A stretch of DNA of 64,000 nucleotides from Symsagittifera roscoffensis (lineage: Eukaryota > Xenacoelomorpha > Acoela > Convolutidae). Each line of letters opens with the position of its first letter. Position 1 is the stretch's first letter. Below, piece after piece: positions 47,379 to 57,233 of this stretch. Where the stretch lies: positions 26,406,007-26,470,006 of the forward strand of contig NC_087070.1 in assembly GCF_963678635.1 (NCBI RefSeq), given 5' to 3'. Under the pieces are notes generated by a model that worked only from the letters and a program-made list of their open reading frames with translations, was not told the DNA's origin and searched no databases. Position numbers and translations under genes: made by a program.

Positions 47379-48560
47379 TGCACAAAAGAAAACTTGAGAG
47401 GGCAGATGAGTGAAACGGTGCTATTCGGAAAAGGTGAAGTATCCAGAGTTGGTAGTGTTCAATTTCAGAGGTCAGCTTTAATGCAGAATGGGGGGAAAAC
47501 GAGAGGAAATTCTGGAACCTGAATTCGTAGGCGAAAAATACGAGAGAAGTCTTGAGAATTCCAGCGTTGAAAAATAGTTTTGATTTCGTGACGAAAGAGC
47601 TTGGAACAATTCTTGAGCGGGACGTGTTGCCTGTCAACATCCCAGAGTTTCGTTTCTGTCGCTGAGCCGAATAACATTGGGATTGAATAGCCCAATGAGG
47701 GTCCCATCCATACACGCTAGAGATGCTGTGGAGCGACAGCAGAAAGTATTCACGCATGGCTATGATCCCCTGTTCACTGGATATTCGGCGGCAGTGTACT
47801 TCCGACGTGTGAAATCAAAATAATTTCTTGGATCACTCAAGCCAAGAAGATGTGGGGTTCGATGCCTCTCAAGTATGAAGTCCGGGATGTGAACAAAGTG
47901 CTTGAGAGGGCTGGGTTCCAGAATATGAAGCCATTATACGATAGCGGGAGGATGATTGTTGAAGAGCGTTATCTAGCTCTGAAAGACGAAATGAATTTCT
48001 GTACGAGGACGCCCCTAGCACCTTATGGACTAGACGAGGTGGAGTTGCGGTACGATGGACGAATATTGGACGCAGCGGGACCATAAAGCGATGGATCCGG
48101 AGACGCCTTCACCTCTGTCAGTGGACACTCTTGAGGACAAGAGGAGCCTTCCGGTGGAAAGCAGATTTGAAAATGCGCAAGAGAGGGAACAACTTGAAGC
48201 AGGCGAGGGAGAGAGGATGAATGAAACCCTCAGCGAGGCCGGAGAAGAAATGGAGTTAGAAGCTACACCCAACGAAGAGGTGGAACCAGGTTATTTCTGT
48301 CCCGGTACCACGCGCGAGCTGCTGCAAAACTTGAGCGGTGATGATTGGGCAGACACTGCTACGCCACCCTTGGGATCTCCTCGGAAGAATCTAGAGTTGC
48401 AGCCAGAAAGTGAGCCATCGTGCTCTTGAGTAACGAAATCAGAGAGAAAAACACTTTCGAAGAAAATAAGTTGATGTTCTTGGTCACTTTCGATCAGAAA
48501 GGGTGGCAAAAAATCTTGTGTGAGTTCAATCAGAAAGTGGGGCAGAGGGGCAAATGCTGT
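47379..48560 (+). pseudogene. Unknown coding segment with acidic region
   Basis: Short open pieces in changing frames continue the block. They include KYPELVVFNFRG and GYDPLFTGYSAAVYFRRV (47.44-47.82 kb), 47,850-48,086 (YEVRDVNKVLERAGFQNMK) and an acidic piece at 48,055-48,429 (EREQLEAGEGERMNETLSEA) ending in FCPGTTRELLQNLSGDDW. At least four frame changes or stops occur. No domain is recognised. Confidence 0.5.
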
Positions 48561-48599
48561 TCACATGGAGCCTGGCAGGAGTGGCGTTAGAATAACTGA

Positions 48600-50135
48600 C
48601 TTCCAGCGATAAACTTAAGTTGGGCGATAAAGGCCTTCATGTATATCGAATGCTGATGCAGCTTGTTGCTCGAGATAACTCTGGATTAAGTCTGGCGCGG
48701 AGGAAAGATGCCACCTGCTTCTTGAGATGGATCATGTCAGTGATACCCGATGCTAAAACCCAAGTCTGCTACCAGAGCGCGACGGGAGGCAGAGCATTGG
48801 AGAAGAGAGTCTCGAGTGTCATCTTGAAGTTGTATCAGAGTACTGGAATTGAGAAGGATGATGATTCGAGGCAGTCACTGGAGAACCACGCAAAATTAGA
48901 CGAGATCAAGCAAGTCTCCAACAAAAAATGCGATGAGTCATGACGTAAATCGTAACTTGGCTCTAGCGGAGGATTACTCGAGACCCACGAAGCGCGGGGA
49001 GTATCAACATGTGTCTGGCGTGATGGGAATTTCGTACAACCCTTTCTTAGACTCGGAAGCGGGAGCTGCCTAGATGAAATTTGAGGTCACGGAAATTGAA
49101 GTTTTGGACGGCGAAAATAATCAAAAATGATGCGACTGACACGGGAAAGCCGAGCTTGGGGTTGCTTCCTGAGAAGGTACCTGAGTTCATCTGTGTGCCA
49201 CGATCTGCGAAGAAAGTGGAACTGAGGCTAGAGGGGAGGACAACGTGCTGTCCACAAAGTTGGGGACAGTTTGGAGACTGCTGAGACCATCCTGGTGTCC
49301 TCACCCTGAAGCAAACTTGAATCAGGAGGTCACGCAGCGAATGAGGCTATCACCAGGAAAGGATGAGGAATTGAGAATCCTGAACGTCATACACAAGTTG
49401 ATCCTGCCTCAACTAGAGAAATCTAAAGAAATCACGAACAAGTCAGACGAAACATCAAAGGAAAAGGAGCCAGGAACATTTCTTGATATGGCAGCGGAAG
49501 GTGGAGAGCACACTTGTGATGGAAAATCTTGCGTGAGGATACAGTCATTCCAAAGGAAGGATCTAGCCACTTGGTTTGGTGACTTTACAGAAAAGGAGAA
49601 GAGTGAGGTGCAAATAGTGGCCGATTGTTACGCGAGCACCACGGTGAATTTAGCTACGGCACTAGAATTTTTCTCGATAATGTGTACTCTCGAGTCGCTG
49701 GAAATGCTGTAATCAGAACATGCTGGAAATGCTGGAATCAGAGTGTGGAGCCTTGGCCTGGAGTGCTGCAGATGCTACAGAAGCATATCACGGTATGGAA
49801 AACCGGTCTGGAGGCAGAGATGGGGTTTTCTGTGAGTGAGGCCTACAGTCTGTTGATGAATGCGAAGTCTCTGGTGGGATCAGTCATGGAGAACTTGTGA
49901 GGAAGTCATTACCCACTGCTCATGGCAATGGTGGAAGCGTCCAGACAGAGGTTGATGATCGATAAAGCTTTGTCGGTGCCCAAGTGCGTACGCTTAGCGC
50001 GAATGTCACATCATGCGCATCAGTTGTTACGAAAAAGGGTGGGGGCGGTGCGAGGGAACCGAGTGGAGGACTTGAGTGAAATCTGGGGAGAAGAACTTTT
50101 GAGTTCAGAAAAGGAGAATACTAGTGATTTCTAAA
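48600..50135 (+). pseudogene. Unknown coding segment, C-terminal third
   Basis: Coding pieces at 48,620-48,943 (LHVYRMLMQLVARDNSGLSL and following), 49,081-49,284, 49,245-49,712 (TFLDMAAEGGEHTCDGKSCV, DLATWFGDFTEKEKSEVQIV) and 49,730-50,134 (KCVRLARMSHHAHQLLRKRV) follow one another with small overlaps and frame changes. The CDGKSC and YCVDC-like pairs elsewhere in the block might be metal sites, but they are too isolated to call. Confidence 0.5.
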
Positions 50136-50801
50136 GGCAAAACGCAATCGGGAAGGCGACAAACAACACGCAAGCGGCAAACAAGAATAATGTGACGCAC
50201 GCAAAAATGATAATCGAACCATTGTTCGAACCTTTGCCCGAGGCATCTGAATAGCGTAACGTCCGAAGCATCAATCTGACGCACAGAGAGTACCCATGTC
50301 CAGAGCAGTCAAATCTCTGCTTGATATGGGATATTGATTAGATCCGGTCGATAGGAATAATTGACCATCAACAAAAAGTTACTCTCTTCGTGGTGAGCTC
50401 GATGTTGGCTTTGGGGTGGATTGAGGAGAATACAGCGAATTATCGGTAGTCAAAGGCACCGACAGTGGAGACGATACATGCTATTGACTAGAGCAGGAGG
50501 CTTGAGTTGTTTGAGACTGCTTGCAAAGTATTCGCTGTACCCATCGAAATGAGACACATGTGGGGTCCCATAAGGTTCTTCTCATGTTTCGGGCGACGTT
50601 GACCTCTTGGCCTATGAAAAACTAGAGGATTAGTTCTGATGATGAGGAGGGATTAACGTGGCGAATCACAGTGTCGAGTGCATCTGGAACCAGTACCTCG
50701 AAAAACTGGGGCAAGAGTTGAACAGGATTCTCAGAGATCGGTTCCTGAGTCTTGAGTATGGAAGAGAATGGGGCTTGAGTGTGATCTCAGATGGATTCTG
50801 A
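50136..50801 (+). pseudogene. End of the second coding block
   Basis: Coding traces continue (MIIEPLFEPLPEASE near 50,210; TACKVFAVPIEMRHMWGP near 50,515). A clean final frame from 50,655 reads NVANHSVECIWNQYLEKLG to SVISDGF and stops at TGA 50,799-50,801. After this the composition drops to AT-rich non-coding sequence, so this is taken as the C-terminus of the 7.5 kb block. Confidence 0.5.
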
Positions 50802-51138
50802 GGGCATGGAAAAAAACTTTAACATACAATTTTTTTTATAGCTATATCTATTTATATATATCAAAATATTGCATGACAGTTTTCTGATTGGGTTGGACGA
50901 AAATTTTTTTAAAGAAATAACTTATAGGGTGATATTGAGGGTGCGGGTGGATGCAGATTGTGATTACTGTTTAGCATAAAGTGACAATTTTGCATGACTG
51001 TGAATTCTGAGGATAGAGATAAAGTTGAATCTGCTGTAAACTTCTGTAAATGACCACTAGCCTTGTATCTTGAGTCGCACTAAACATTCTGGAGGCTCAC
51101 TGACATGACGAGGACATTGATCTTGAGTCCGGGGAGTA
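50802..51138. other. No gene recognised
   Basis: AT-rich sequence with a TATATATTTATATA-like patch near 50,850. Nothing else is supported. It separates the end of the large coding block from repeat C copy 2. Confidence 0.6.
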
Positions 51139-51328
51139 TGTGCCAGTCGGTCATATCTGGAAGTTTGGTTTTGTACTGGGGATAAAAAGTAATTTTTCAA
51201 AAATTCGATTTGACCCTGTCAGGCTCAAGTTTCCCGCGACAACTGAAATTACAAAATGAATCAGATCAAAATACTCGAGTTAAAATTGCTGGAAAAACGA
51301 CAGAAAACACCGGAGTAAAATTGATTTA

Positions 51329-51339
51329 CCAAAATAATT
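51329..51339. repeat. Target-site duplication, left copy (CCAAAATAATT)
   Basis: Identical to 53,411-53,421 on the other side of the non-LTR insertion. After the right copy the sequence continues CGATACGAGTAGAATTG, as in the uninterrupted repeat near 25,012. Confidence 0.85.
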
Positions 51340-53410
51340 TTTATTTCGCTGGGAAATCTGATAACTTCAATAGTTGTAAATACAGCAAAAGGTTAAAAAG
51401 CAGTTGGCTTATAGCCCGTTGAGTTAACTTCTAAAGCTTCCAGTAAGCAGGCAGCATTACCGCGTTGCAGTGCAATGCCGAGTCTTTGTTTGAGGAACGT
51501 GAATGACCTTTTCTCACCAGTGGTCGTCTTGATTCTATAGGAAATAGAGGATAGAGTTTTGTATGTCGAGCTTCCAATGCCACCAAGATGTTCCACGGCG
51601 ATGGGCTCGAACATGCAGTTGCGTGGCAGACCAGAATAGTGTTGGCGCTTACGAAATTCAGCATGGTTAGCAACAGTGGGACCATCTTCGAGGCCTGTTG
51701 ATAGATTTGACTGTGCTTGTCGGTTTACACAGGTAAAGTCCCAGACTAAAACTGCGCCATTTTTCCATGGAACTAAAGTAGCACCGTCTGGTCTTTTACC
51801 ATCGTCACGCAGCATACCGGTCGGCTCGAGTTTGCTGTGTACTCCTGCTGATTTCAACGCGTCTCTGATGACTTCATTACCAAGTTGATGCCTGATGAAA
51901 CGACTTTTGGTTTTCGGGCATATAAGTGGATGAATGCCTTGGCTGTCGCATTTAGTGCCACATGCACAGTTGCATGAAAAAAGAAGGGGGGCACCAAGGC
52001 GAAGTCCCGTAGCAATTCTGAAAGCGTCTTCAGTCAGCTGGAGACCGAGCGTATCAGACGGAATAGCAGCAAGCCAGTCTCCGGAACCGGGAACAGAGCA
52101 TCCTTGTAAACGAACTTTGTCACTGTCACAGGTGGTGTTAGCTAGGAGAGACGACCGCCTACGAGAAACAATCGGAGTGTACCAGCTTTTCTGCCACTTT
52201 TGCTTGTCTTCCAGTGGCATATCAGGAGAAACAGTTTCAGACCACAGTTCAATGGCATTCTTGAAGGACTTGCTGGTGTATTGAGACGCAATGACTTTGA
52301 AGACGTCTTCACTGGTGGCGCGTGTAGACGAAATATAGGCAGCCAAAGTAAGGTCCGAAGGTGACTGTAAGCCTAGACCACCGAGTTTGATAGGCAATGT
52401 GAGCTGATCCCATTCTCTGTTGGTAATCAGAATGTTACTGACAGTTTGAACAGCTCCACGGATATAAGAGGTGATTTTTTCAACAGAGTTCATAAAAACA
52501 AAAGTAGGAGCAGTGCGGAACAAATACATGAGCTTAGGCATGGCAAAACAATGTCGGAGCAGGAAAAACGCGACGTGTGAAGGCAGTAACGGAAGATTCT
52601 TGCAGAGGTTTTCGATTTTCTCTCTCTTCTCTTCCAATGCATGCTGTAAAGTTGTATGGCCCAGAGGGCTTCCTAGCAGTTCAGCGTCTTCGGTGCTCAC
52701 GCTGCTGATACCAGGACAGACACGTCTGAATTCACGTAAAATCATATCGCTCTTTTGCTGGTCTTGAGTGAAGACAGTGATTTCACATTTGGTGTTATTG
52801 AGGTTTAACCCGAGACCTTTGGCACTGTCAATGAACTTGGCGAGGTCACGCAAAACTATCTGCCACTTGTCCCCAGCACTGATGTCGTCCATGTAACCGA
52901 CCTTGAACTTGGATGAGATTGCAGTGAGACAGCGATGCACTCCGAGACAGAAACCAAAAGACGCAATTGGGTCCCCCTGTTGGAAACCTTCTCTCGATAG
53001 CAAAGGGTGGTCACCATAAACAAGGAAACTCTCCCGCTCGTAGCACATGTTGAAAAAGGCAAAAGCTCAGGGCAAAACTCTTCGAAAGCAAAAGCAATAC
53101 TGTCACGACGCATGGTGTTGAAAGCATTGCTGAAATCCAACTTGAGGAAAACGTCTTCGTCTGAAGCTAACTCGAAGAAGGAGCGAGCAGCATGGACCGC
53201 AACTTCGGCACCATTTTTCGCACCAGCACCAAGTTGAAAGGGACTGAAAAACTCCTTGAACCTCGCTGTTTCGTACTGACCAGCACATTTACCTGCAATC
53301 CTGCGCCAGACTTCTCCCACAGCAATGGGCCTCAGGTCATCTACTTTTCCTTTTTTGGCAAGCGTCGTCAAGTTGGCTGCCGCAAAAACTGGTCAAAATC
53401 CAAAACTGAT
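51340..53410 (-). mobile_element. 5'-truncated non-LTR retrotransposon with 11 bp target-site duplication
   Basis: The insertion is bounded by CCAAAATAATT at 51,329-51,339 and again at 53,411-53,421, and the related repeat at 24.8-25.7 kb shows the unoccupied site. The element lies on the minus strand. Its 3' end is at 51,340, where the stop codon is followed by only about 53 bp and a short AAATAAA-like tail; its 5' end at 53,410 is cut inside the RT gene. This is the expected product of target-primed reverse transcription that stopped early. Confidence 0.85.
51393..53371 (-). pseudogene. Non-LTR reverse transcriptase, 5'-truncated, one frameshift
   Basis: The reading starts in the RT fingers (KGKVDDLRPIAVGEVWRRIA near 53,330) and continues with FLKLDFSNAFNTMRRDS (first catalytic Asp). 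A single frameshift follows near 53,055, then an open frame of 551 codons with REGFQQGDPIAS and GYMDDISAG (YMDD at 52,884-52,895, intact). The thumb and a long C-terminal region end with CACGTKCDSQGIHPLICPKT (Cys/His-rich), RPDGATLVPWKNGAVLVWDF and QRGNAACLLEAL. The RPDG and WDF blocks are typical of this invertebrate superfamily and may be part of a nuclease-like fold. Apart from the truncation and one frameshift the gene is well kept, so the insertion is comparatively young. Confidence 0.88.
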
Positions 53411-53421
53411 CCAAAATAATT
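53411..53421. repeat. Target-site duplication, right copy (CCAAAATAATT)
   Basis: Right partner of 51,329-51,339, directly at the truncated 5' end of the inserted element. Confidence 0.85.
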
Positions 53422-54120
53422 CGATACGAGTAGAATTGTCTTGTTTCTGATAAAGGATCGAGAGTTCAAGATAAAAAGTTCAATTGACTGGGAAAGTGGA
53501 CAACCGAAGCTGCCCAATGATCCAGAAAAAATCATCTGATAGAGATCAATCATCTGACTCCTTGATATTTATTTTACTGATGTATCTACTTTGATACGTT
53601 AATTCAATTCAATAAATCGTCTTGAGCAAAACTTACTCACTTCAAACTTGTTCTAGAGTTGCTGTATTACACTACCTAATTCTAGAGTCGCTTCACTATG
53701 TGAATACTCAATTTAAACTTCTTGAGTGCATTTTATGTGATTATGTTGAGAAAAGGCGAGTTTCAGGTTGATCCATCTGAAATGGATCAAAGTTCCACTG
53801 TGCAATAAAAACTAACGGTATACCTAGGCTTCCAACCCTGTTTTTAATGATGTTCGCGTGGTTTAGGTATTTCGAGACCTGATCATGGGGGCGATCTTAT
53901 TTCTAGCGTGGGGGGGGGGGGTATTTTGGTATTAGCCTTTACACTGTAAAAGGTTTGTAGTCTCATGTCGCAAGTTAACCGAATTGGCTCCGATTGAATG
54001 AGGCTCAAAAACACACTCCCTGGCCCTTGAGCCAATGATTATAGGGCCTATTTTTCTTAGCTTCATATACTTAAGTAGGCGCCTGTTACATTTCTCGTGT
54101 CGAGTTGCGTGTTCTTATTG

Positions 54121-54167
54121 AAGAAACTTAACACGTATCGAGTTTAATGTAAGGTTGATGTAAGGTC
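54121..54167. repeat. 47 bp direct repeat, copy 1
   Basis: The 47 bases starting AAGAAACTTAACACGTATCG recur without change at 54,331-54,377. A shorter echo (GTCGAGTTTAATGTATTGAG) follows directly. The 160 bp between the copies has no recognised content. Confidence 0.95.
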
Positions 54168-54330
54168 GAGTTTAATGTATTGAGTTTTATGTAAGGACAT
54201 CAACACTTTTCATCTCCTTCTGATCATTATCACTTCTCTATCTAGAAAATTCAGAAGATTTTGACTGGAATACGTGATGAAGGGCCTACTGATTGCAACC
54301 TCTGTTATTATGATAATTTTTTTAAAAAAA

Positions 54331-54377
54331 AAGAAACTTAACACGTATCGAGTTTAATGTAAGGTTGATGTAAGGTC
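54331..54377. repeat. 47 bp direct repeat, copy 2
   Basis: Identical to 54,121-54,167 and preceded by an A-rich run. 54,378-54,870 is AT-rich with no gene recognised. Confidence 0.95.
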
Positions 54378-54869
54378 AAGTCGATCAGATATTTTAACCT
54401 TCTGATCACAACAAAAAAAAAACAGAAAATAAAAAAATGCACGATTAGCACAGTTAATCTTTTTAATAGCCAATTTTCTCACTCAACCGCTACAAATAAA
54501 AATTCGTTGCTGCCATTCATTTCAGGCCATTCTGGTCGAATTTCATACCTTATGTGATTGTTTTGCCAGTTGTCTCAGAACCTTGCCTATACCAATAAGC
54601 CTTACCCCTGATTTTTTACCTGTACTCATTTGTTTATCCAATTGTTTGCTTTGCTCGTTTGATTTGCACTTCTTTTGTTTTGGATGTCTAATTTGGAGAA
54701 CTTTTCTTTTTATTCAGATAGATATATGCTACCTAAGGATAAAACGTGTCCTCACATTCAGGAAGTGCACCATATGGTTTGAAACGATGTTATGGCGGAC
54801 CCTGAGTCAAGTAGGTTTTCCTTGACTCAATGTCTTTATGAACACGAAAAACTTAAAAATACATCCAAC

Positions 54870-55190
54870 ATAGACAATTCCATCTCTGCTATAATCGAGG
54901 AGGGTAGATTTTAATTGAAAATTCTCGAACTTTTGCCGATGTATTTACATAGTGTTGGTATGACCCTATCCAACTTGTGCACGGACCGTCGCATGACTGA
55001 AGGGCCCATTTTAATTTGCCCCTTTTTCTTATTAACGCTTCGCATAGAGGTAAAATGCTCGTCAATGTAGACTTTCACTAAGGAATGTTTTTTTTTATTA
55101 GAAGCATCCGGAGACATTCCAGCAGTGTCATCGTCTGCAGCTGGTGGAAAACAGGTAATTTTTTTGTCAATGTGAATTTCGTTCACCATG
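54870..55190 (-). repeat. Solo diverged fragment of repeat A (equivalent to about 1000-1325)
   Basis: In reverse complement the stretch reads GTCATGCGACGGTCCGTGC, then GGATAGGGTCATACCAACAC and TACATCGGC, matching 1170-1235. It then skips about 34 bp and continues into the CTACCCTC...CGATTATAG block (1290-1310). The same frame reads SVMRRSVHKLDRVIPTLCKYIGKS here and SVMRRSVLRMDRVIPTLYNYIGN in A. It may be an independent insertion of the same element's 3' end. Confidence 0.7.
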
Positions 55191-55767
55191 ATAATTTCAG
55201 ATTTACAAAGTATGCATGGACTGGAATCTGTTTAACAATGACCATTGAAGCTGCCGTTGGTTGTTAAGAGGCGAGGAACTAATAATTTGTTTCATTCTAT
55301 CGTTCCTTGACGTTGCTTCCGACACAGGTCGTGAATCCTGAATTGATCACGAACGGAGATTAACAGATATTTTTTGACTTTTCGTGGGGATATTTGTCTA
55401 GTGAAATTCCACACCATAGGTCTTAATGGTGTACGATTATTGAAACTAGTAATGATCTTATTTAATAGATCTTTTTTCATTTACAATTTTTCTCATATTT
55501 TTTTTTTTAAACTTGAACAATCATATTAGGATAGGAGGCCACATCTGCATCCGTTGTTCGTAAATTGAAATCACTCCAGCAAAGGGTCGACACTTTTGGA
55601 AGATTTCTGTCAAGATTAAAAACATCACATCTAAGAAAGTCTTACAAACAAAAATACATTATCAGTCATATAGTGAAAACCAAGAGGTCCGTAATCGCAA
55701 ACAGCACAAGCCAAAAACTATTGCTCCTGATGGCAGACACTAAAGTTGTATATTGTCTATATGATTA

Positions 55768-56045
55768 CGCTGATGGGTCGCCTCCAATTGATAATTCCAT
55801 TCGACCTGCCGTTATTTGTCCACCTCTCGACAGCATTGCCTGCGCGTTCGACCGCATTAATAGGCAGCTGAGCCGAGTGTAAATGGCGTTCTTCATCTCC
55901 GGCGTGCTGGTTGCTGTTTGCATGGCCACACGAGATGCAAGGCGGTCTAGGAATGCGATGGCCTCGTTTCCCCACTCGCCATAGCAAGTGACTACCATAG
56001 GAAGGCACTCCCAGCCAAGTTCCCGGCACTTCGCGTCGTTATTGC
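55768..56045 (-). pseudogene. C-terminal fragment of another non-LTR RT
   Basis: The minus strand reads KCRELGWECLPMVVTCYGEW, then EAIAFLDRLASRVAMQTATS and KNAIYTRLSCLLMRSNAQAM. This matches the extreme C-terminus found in the non-LTR superfamily of the 51 kb element (a V-x-x-x-G-x-x-G block, then LxxR...A-x-x-x-x-RxNAxA). It is not the same copy, because the sequence is clearly different. Only about 90 codons remain. Confidence 0.65.
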
Positions 56046-56439
56046 CGTGCTTTCTTGATGCCGCGGCCGCTGCTGCTGAACCCCTAATTGCGAACCCCTA
56101 TTTTTTGTTGGTTTTCTAGCTCTAACTTGCTCTTTGTTGATACTTAGTTGTTTTTCGATATATAAGAAAATCATACCGAAGAAATTCGCTGAAAATGTAA
56201 AAAATTCCAAATCAGTTTTGATGCGTTGTTTGAGTTTTTATATGGACGTTGTCTAATTTTGAGCTGTTTGATGTCAAATTCTAATACATTTCACATTCAG
56301 AGAAACCAAGGAGTCGAAATATAATGGACTAGATTGTGTTTATTTAGGTTCTATCTGGTTTCATTAAAATTTATTGTAAGAAATTTGTTCTTTTTTAGGA
56401 ATCGGTGAACGTAGTTGAGACTCTTATATAGGTGCTGCT

Positions 56440-56645
56440 GATTGTTTTTGTTTTTTTTTTCAGGAAAAGTCTTAAAACTTGTTCAAGCTCAAGTTTACGT
56501 TTTCGCGGTCTGGCTTTTTTCAGTTCAGTTTATTTCATTTGCTAAGTGGAAGGCAAAGCCAACGTGTAAACGTCTCAAAAAACGTGACCGAATTCTAGTT
56601 TTGATAGTGGAGTGTAATTTTCAGCGGAATAAAAACATTACCTAA
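56440..56645 (+). repeat. Dispersed repeat D, copy 1
   Basis: The segment around CAGGAAAAGTCTTAAAACTTG, ending AAAACGTGACCGAATTCTAG, resembles 63,105-63,310 (CCGGAAAAGGCTTAGAAGTTC ... AAAACGTGATCAACTTCTAA), with the same order of landmarks. The following sequence also shares a CTTGCGTTCAT stretch (56,800 and 63,448). No protein is recognised. The rest of 56,046-57,233 is AT-rich and unassigned. Confidence 0.5.
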
Positions 56646-57233
56646 TAATCTAGTTTTCTCAAATTGGGCTGATATCATCAAACAAGTTTCGATCATAAAT
56701 TGTTCAAGAAATTCAGGAATGAACGGGCATCTATTGTGGTCTCTGGAATTCGAAAGTTTTTTTTCGAGAAGTAAGTCATTATTGTTATATTCTGTTACTT
56801 GCGTTCATTTAATCTTTTCCAGCTGTCTGTTGGCTTTATGTTGTTTGTTATGATATCTGAAAGTGGCGAAGAACTTTTTCTTTTGGTGTGTTAGTTTTTT
56901 TTGAACTTCATCCCTTTGCTATTAACAAGGTTATTAGAAACGGGTACTTGACTTTTTCCCCGCAATTTTTTTTTCTGACACCTTTTCTCCTGCAATGAAA
57001 CATCGCTTGACTCGTCTGTGTTGAAACTTTGCTGCAACAGTTCTTAAGTGTGCATTTTAGCTTTCAAAATATGCGTCCTATTCGAAAATTATGATTTTTT
57101 TTCGGCTTAAAAGCTTTCTTCATATAGTATAACGGCTCAGTGGCTACATATTCCATCCGAAGAAAAAACAGGTAACGAAATATGCTGAAAAAATGAAAGA
57201 AAAGCCCGAAAACGCCTATTAAATTGAGCTATG

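Larger units (their letters stand above)
28311..50801 (+). mobile_element. Giant Ty3/gypsy-type LTR retrotransposon (putative, degenerate, LTRs not found)
   Basis: All coding segments from gag (three tandem copies) through protease, RT/RNase H, integrase, acidic segment, macro-like domain and the SGNH-bearing second block lie on one strand in one order, with similar composition and similar mild decay. Without the tandem duplications the ancestor would span roughly 16-17 kb of coding sequence. No pair of LTRs, no convincing primer-binding site and no target duplication were found, so the outer borders are unknown. Giant metavirid elements such as Ogre in plants and Burro in planarians show that such sizes occur. 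The alternative is two adjacent elements, one ending near 40.5/43.2 kb and one covering 43.3-50.8 kb. Confidence 0.5.
51139..54093 (+). repeat. Dispersed LTR-like repeat C, copy 2 (split by an insertion)
   Basis: 51,139-51,339 and 53,411-54,093 together match the uninterrupted copy at 24,812-25,650, beginning with the same TGTGCCAGTCGGTCATATCTGG. The interruption is the non-LTR element at 51,340-53,410. A run of 12 G (53,910-53,921) lies in the second part where copy 1 has a mixed GAGTGAGTTGG sequence. Confidence 0.82.

Noticed and set aside
39174-50801. An envelope (env) gene downstream of pol
   Set aside because: No signal peptide, furin-like site, fusion peptide or transmembrane pattern typical of env was seen; the region reads as macro-like, coiled-coil and SGNH-like segments.
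53910-53921. Run of 12 G as a G-quadruplex or regulatory site
   Set aside because: It is a single homopolymer run without further G tracts nearby, at a place that varies between copies of repeat C, and could be a sequencing artefact.
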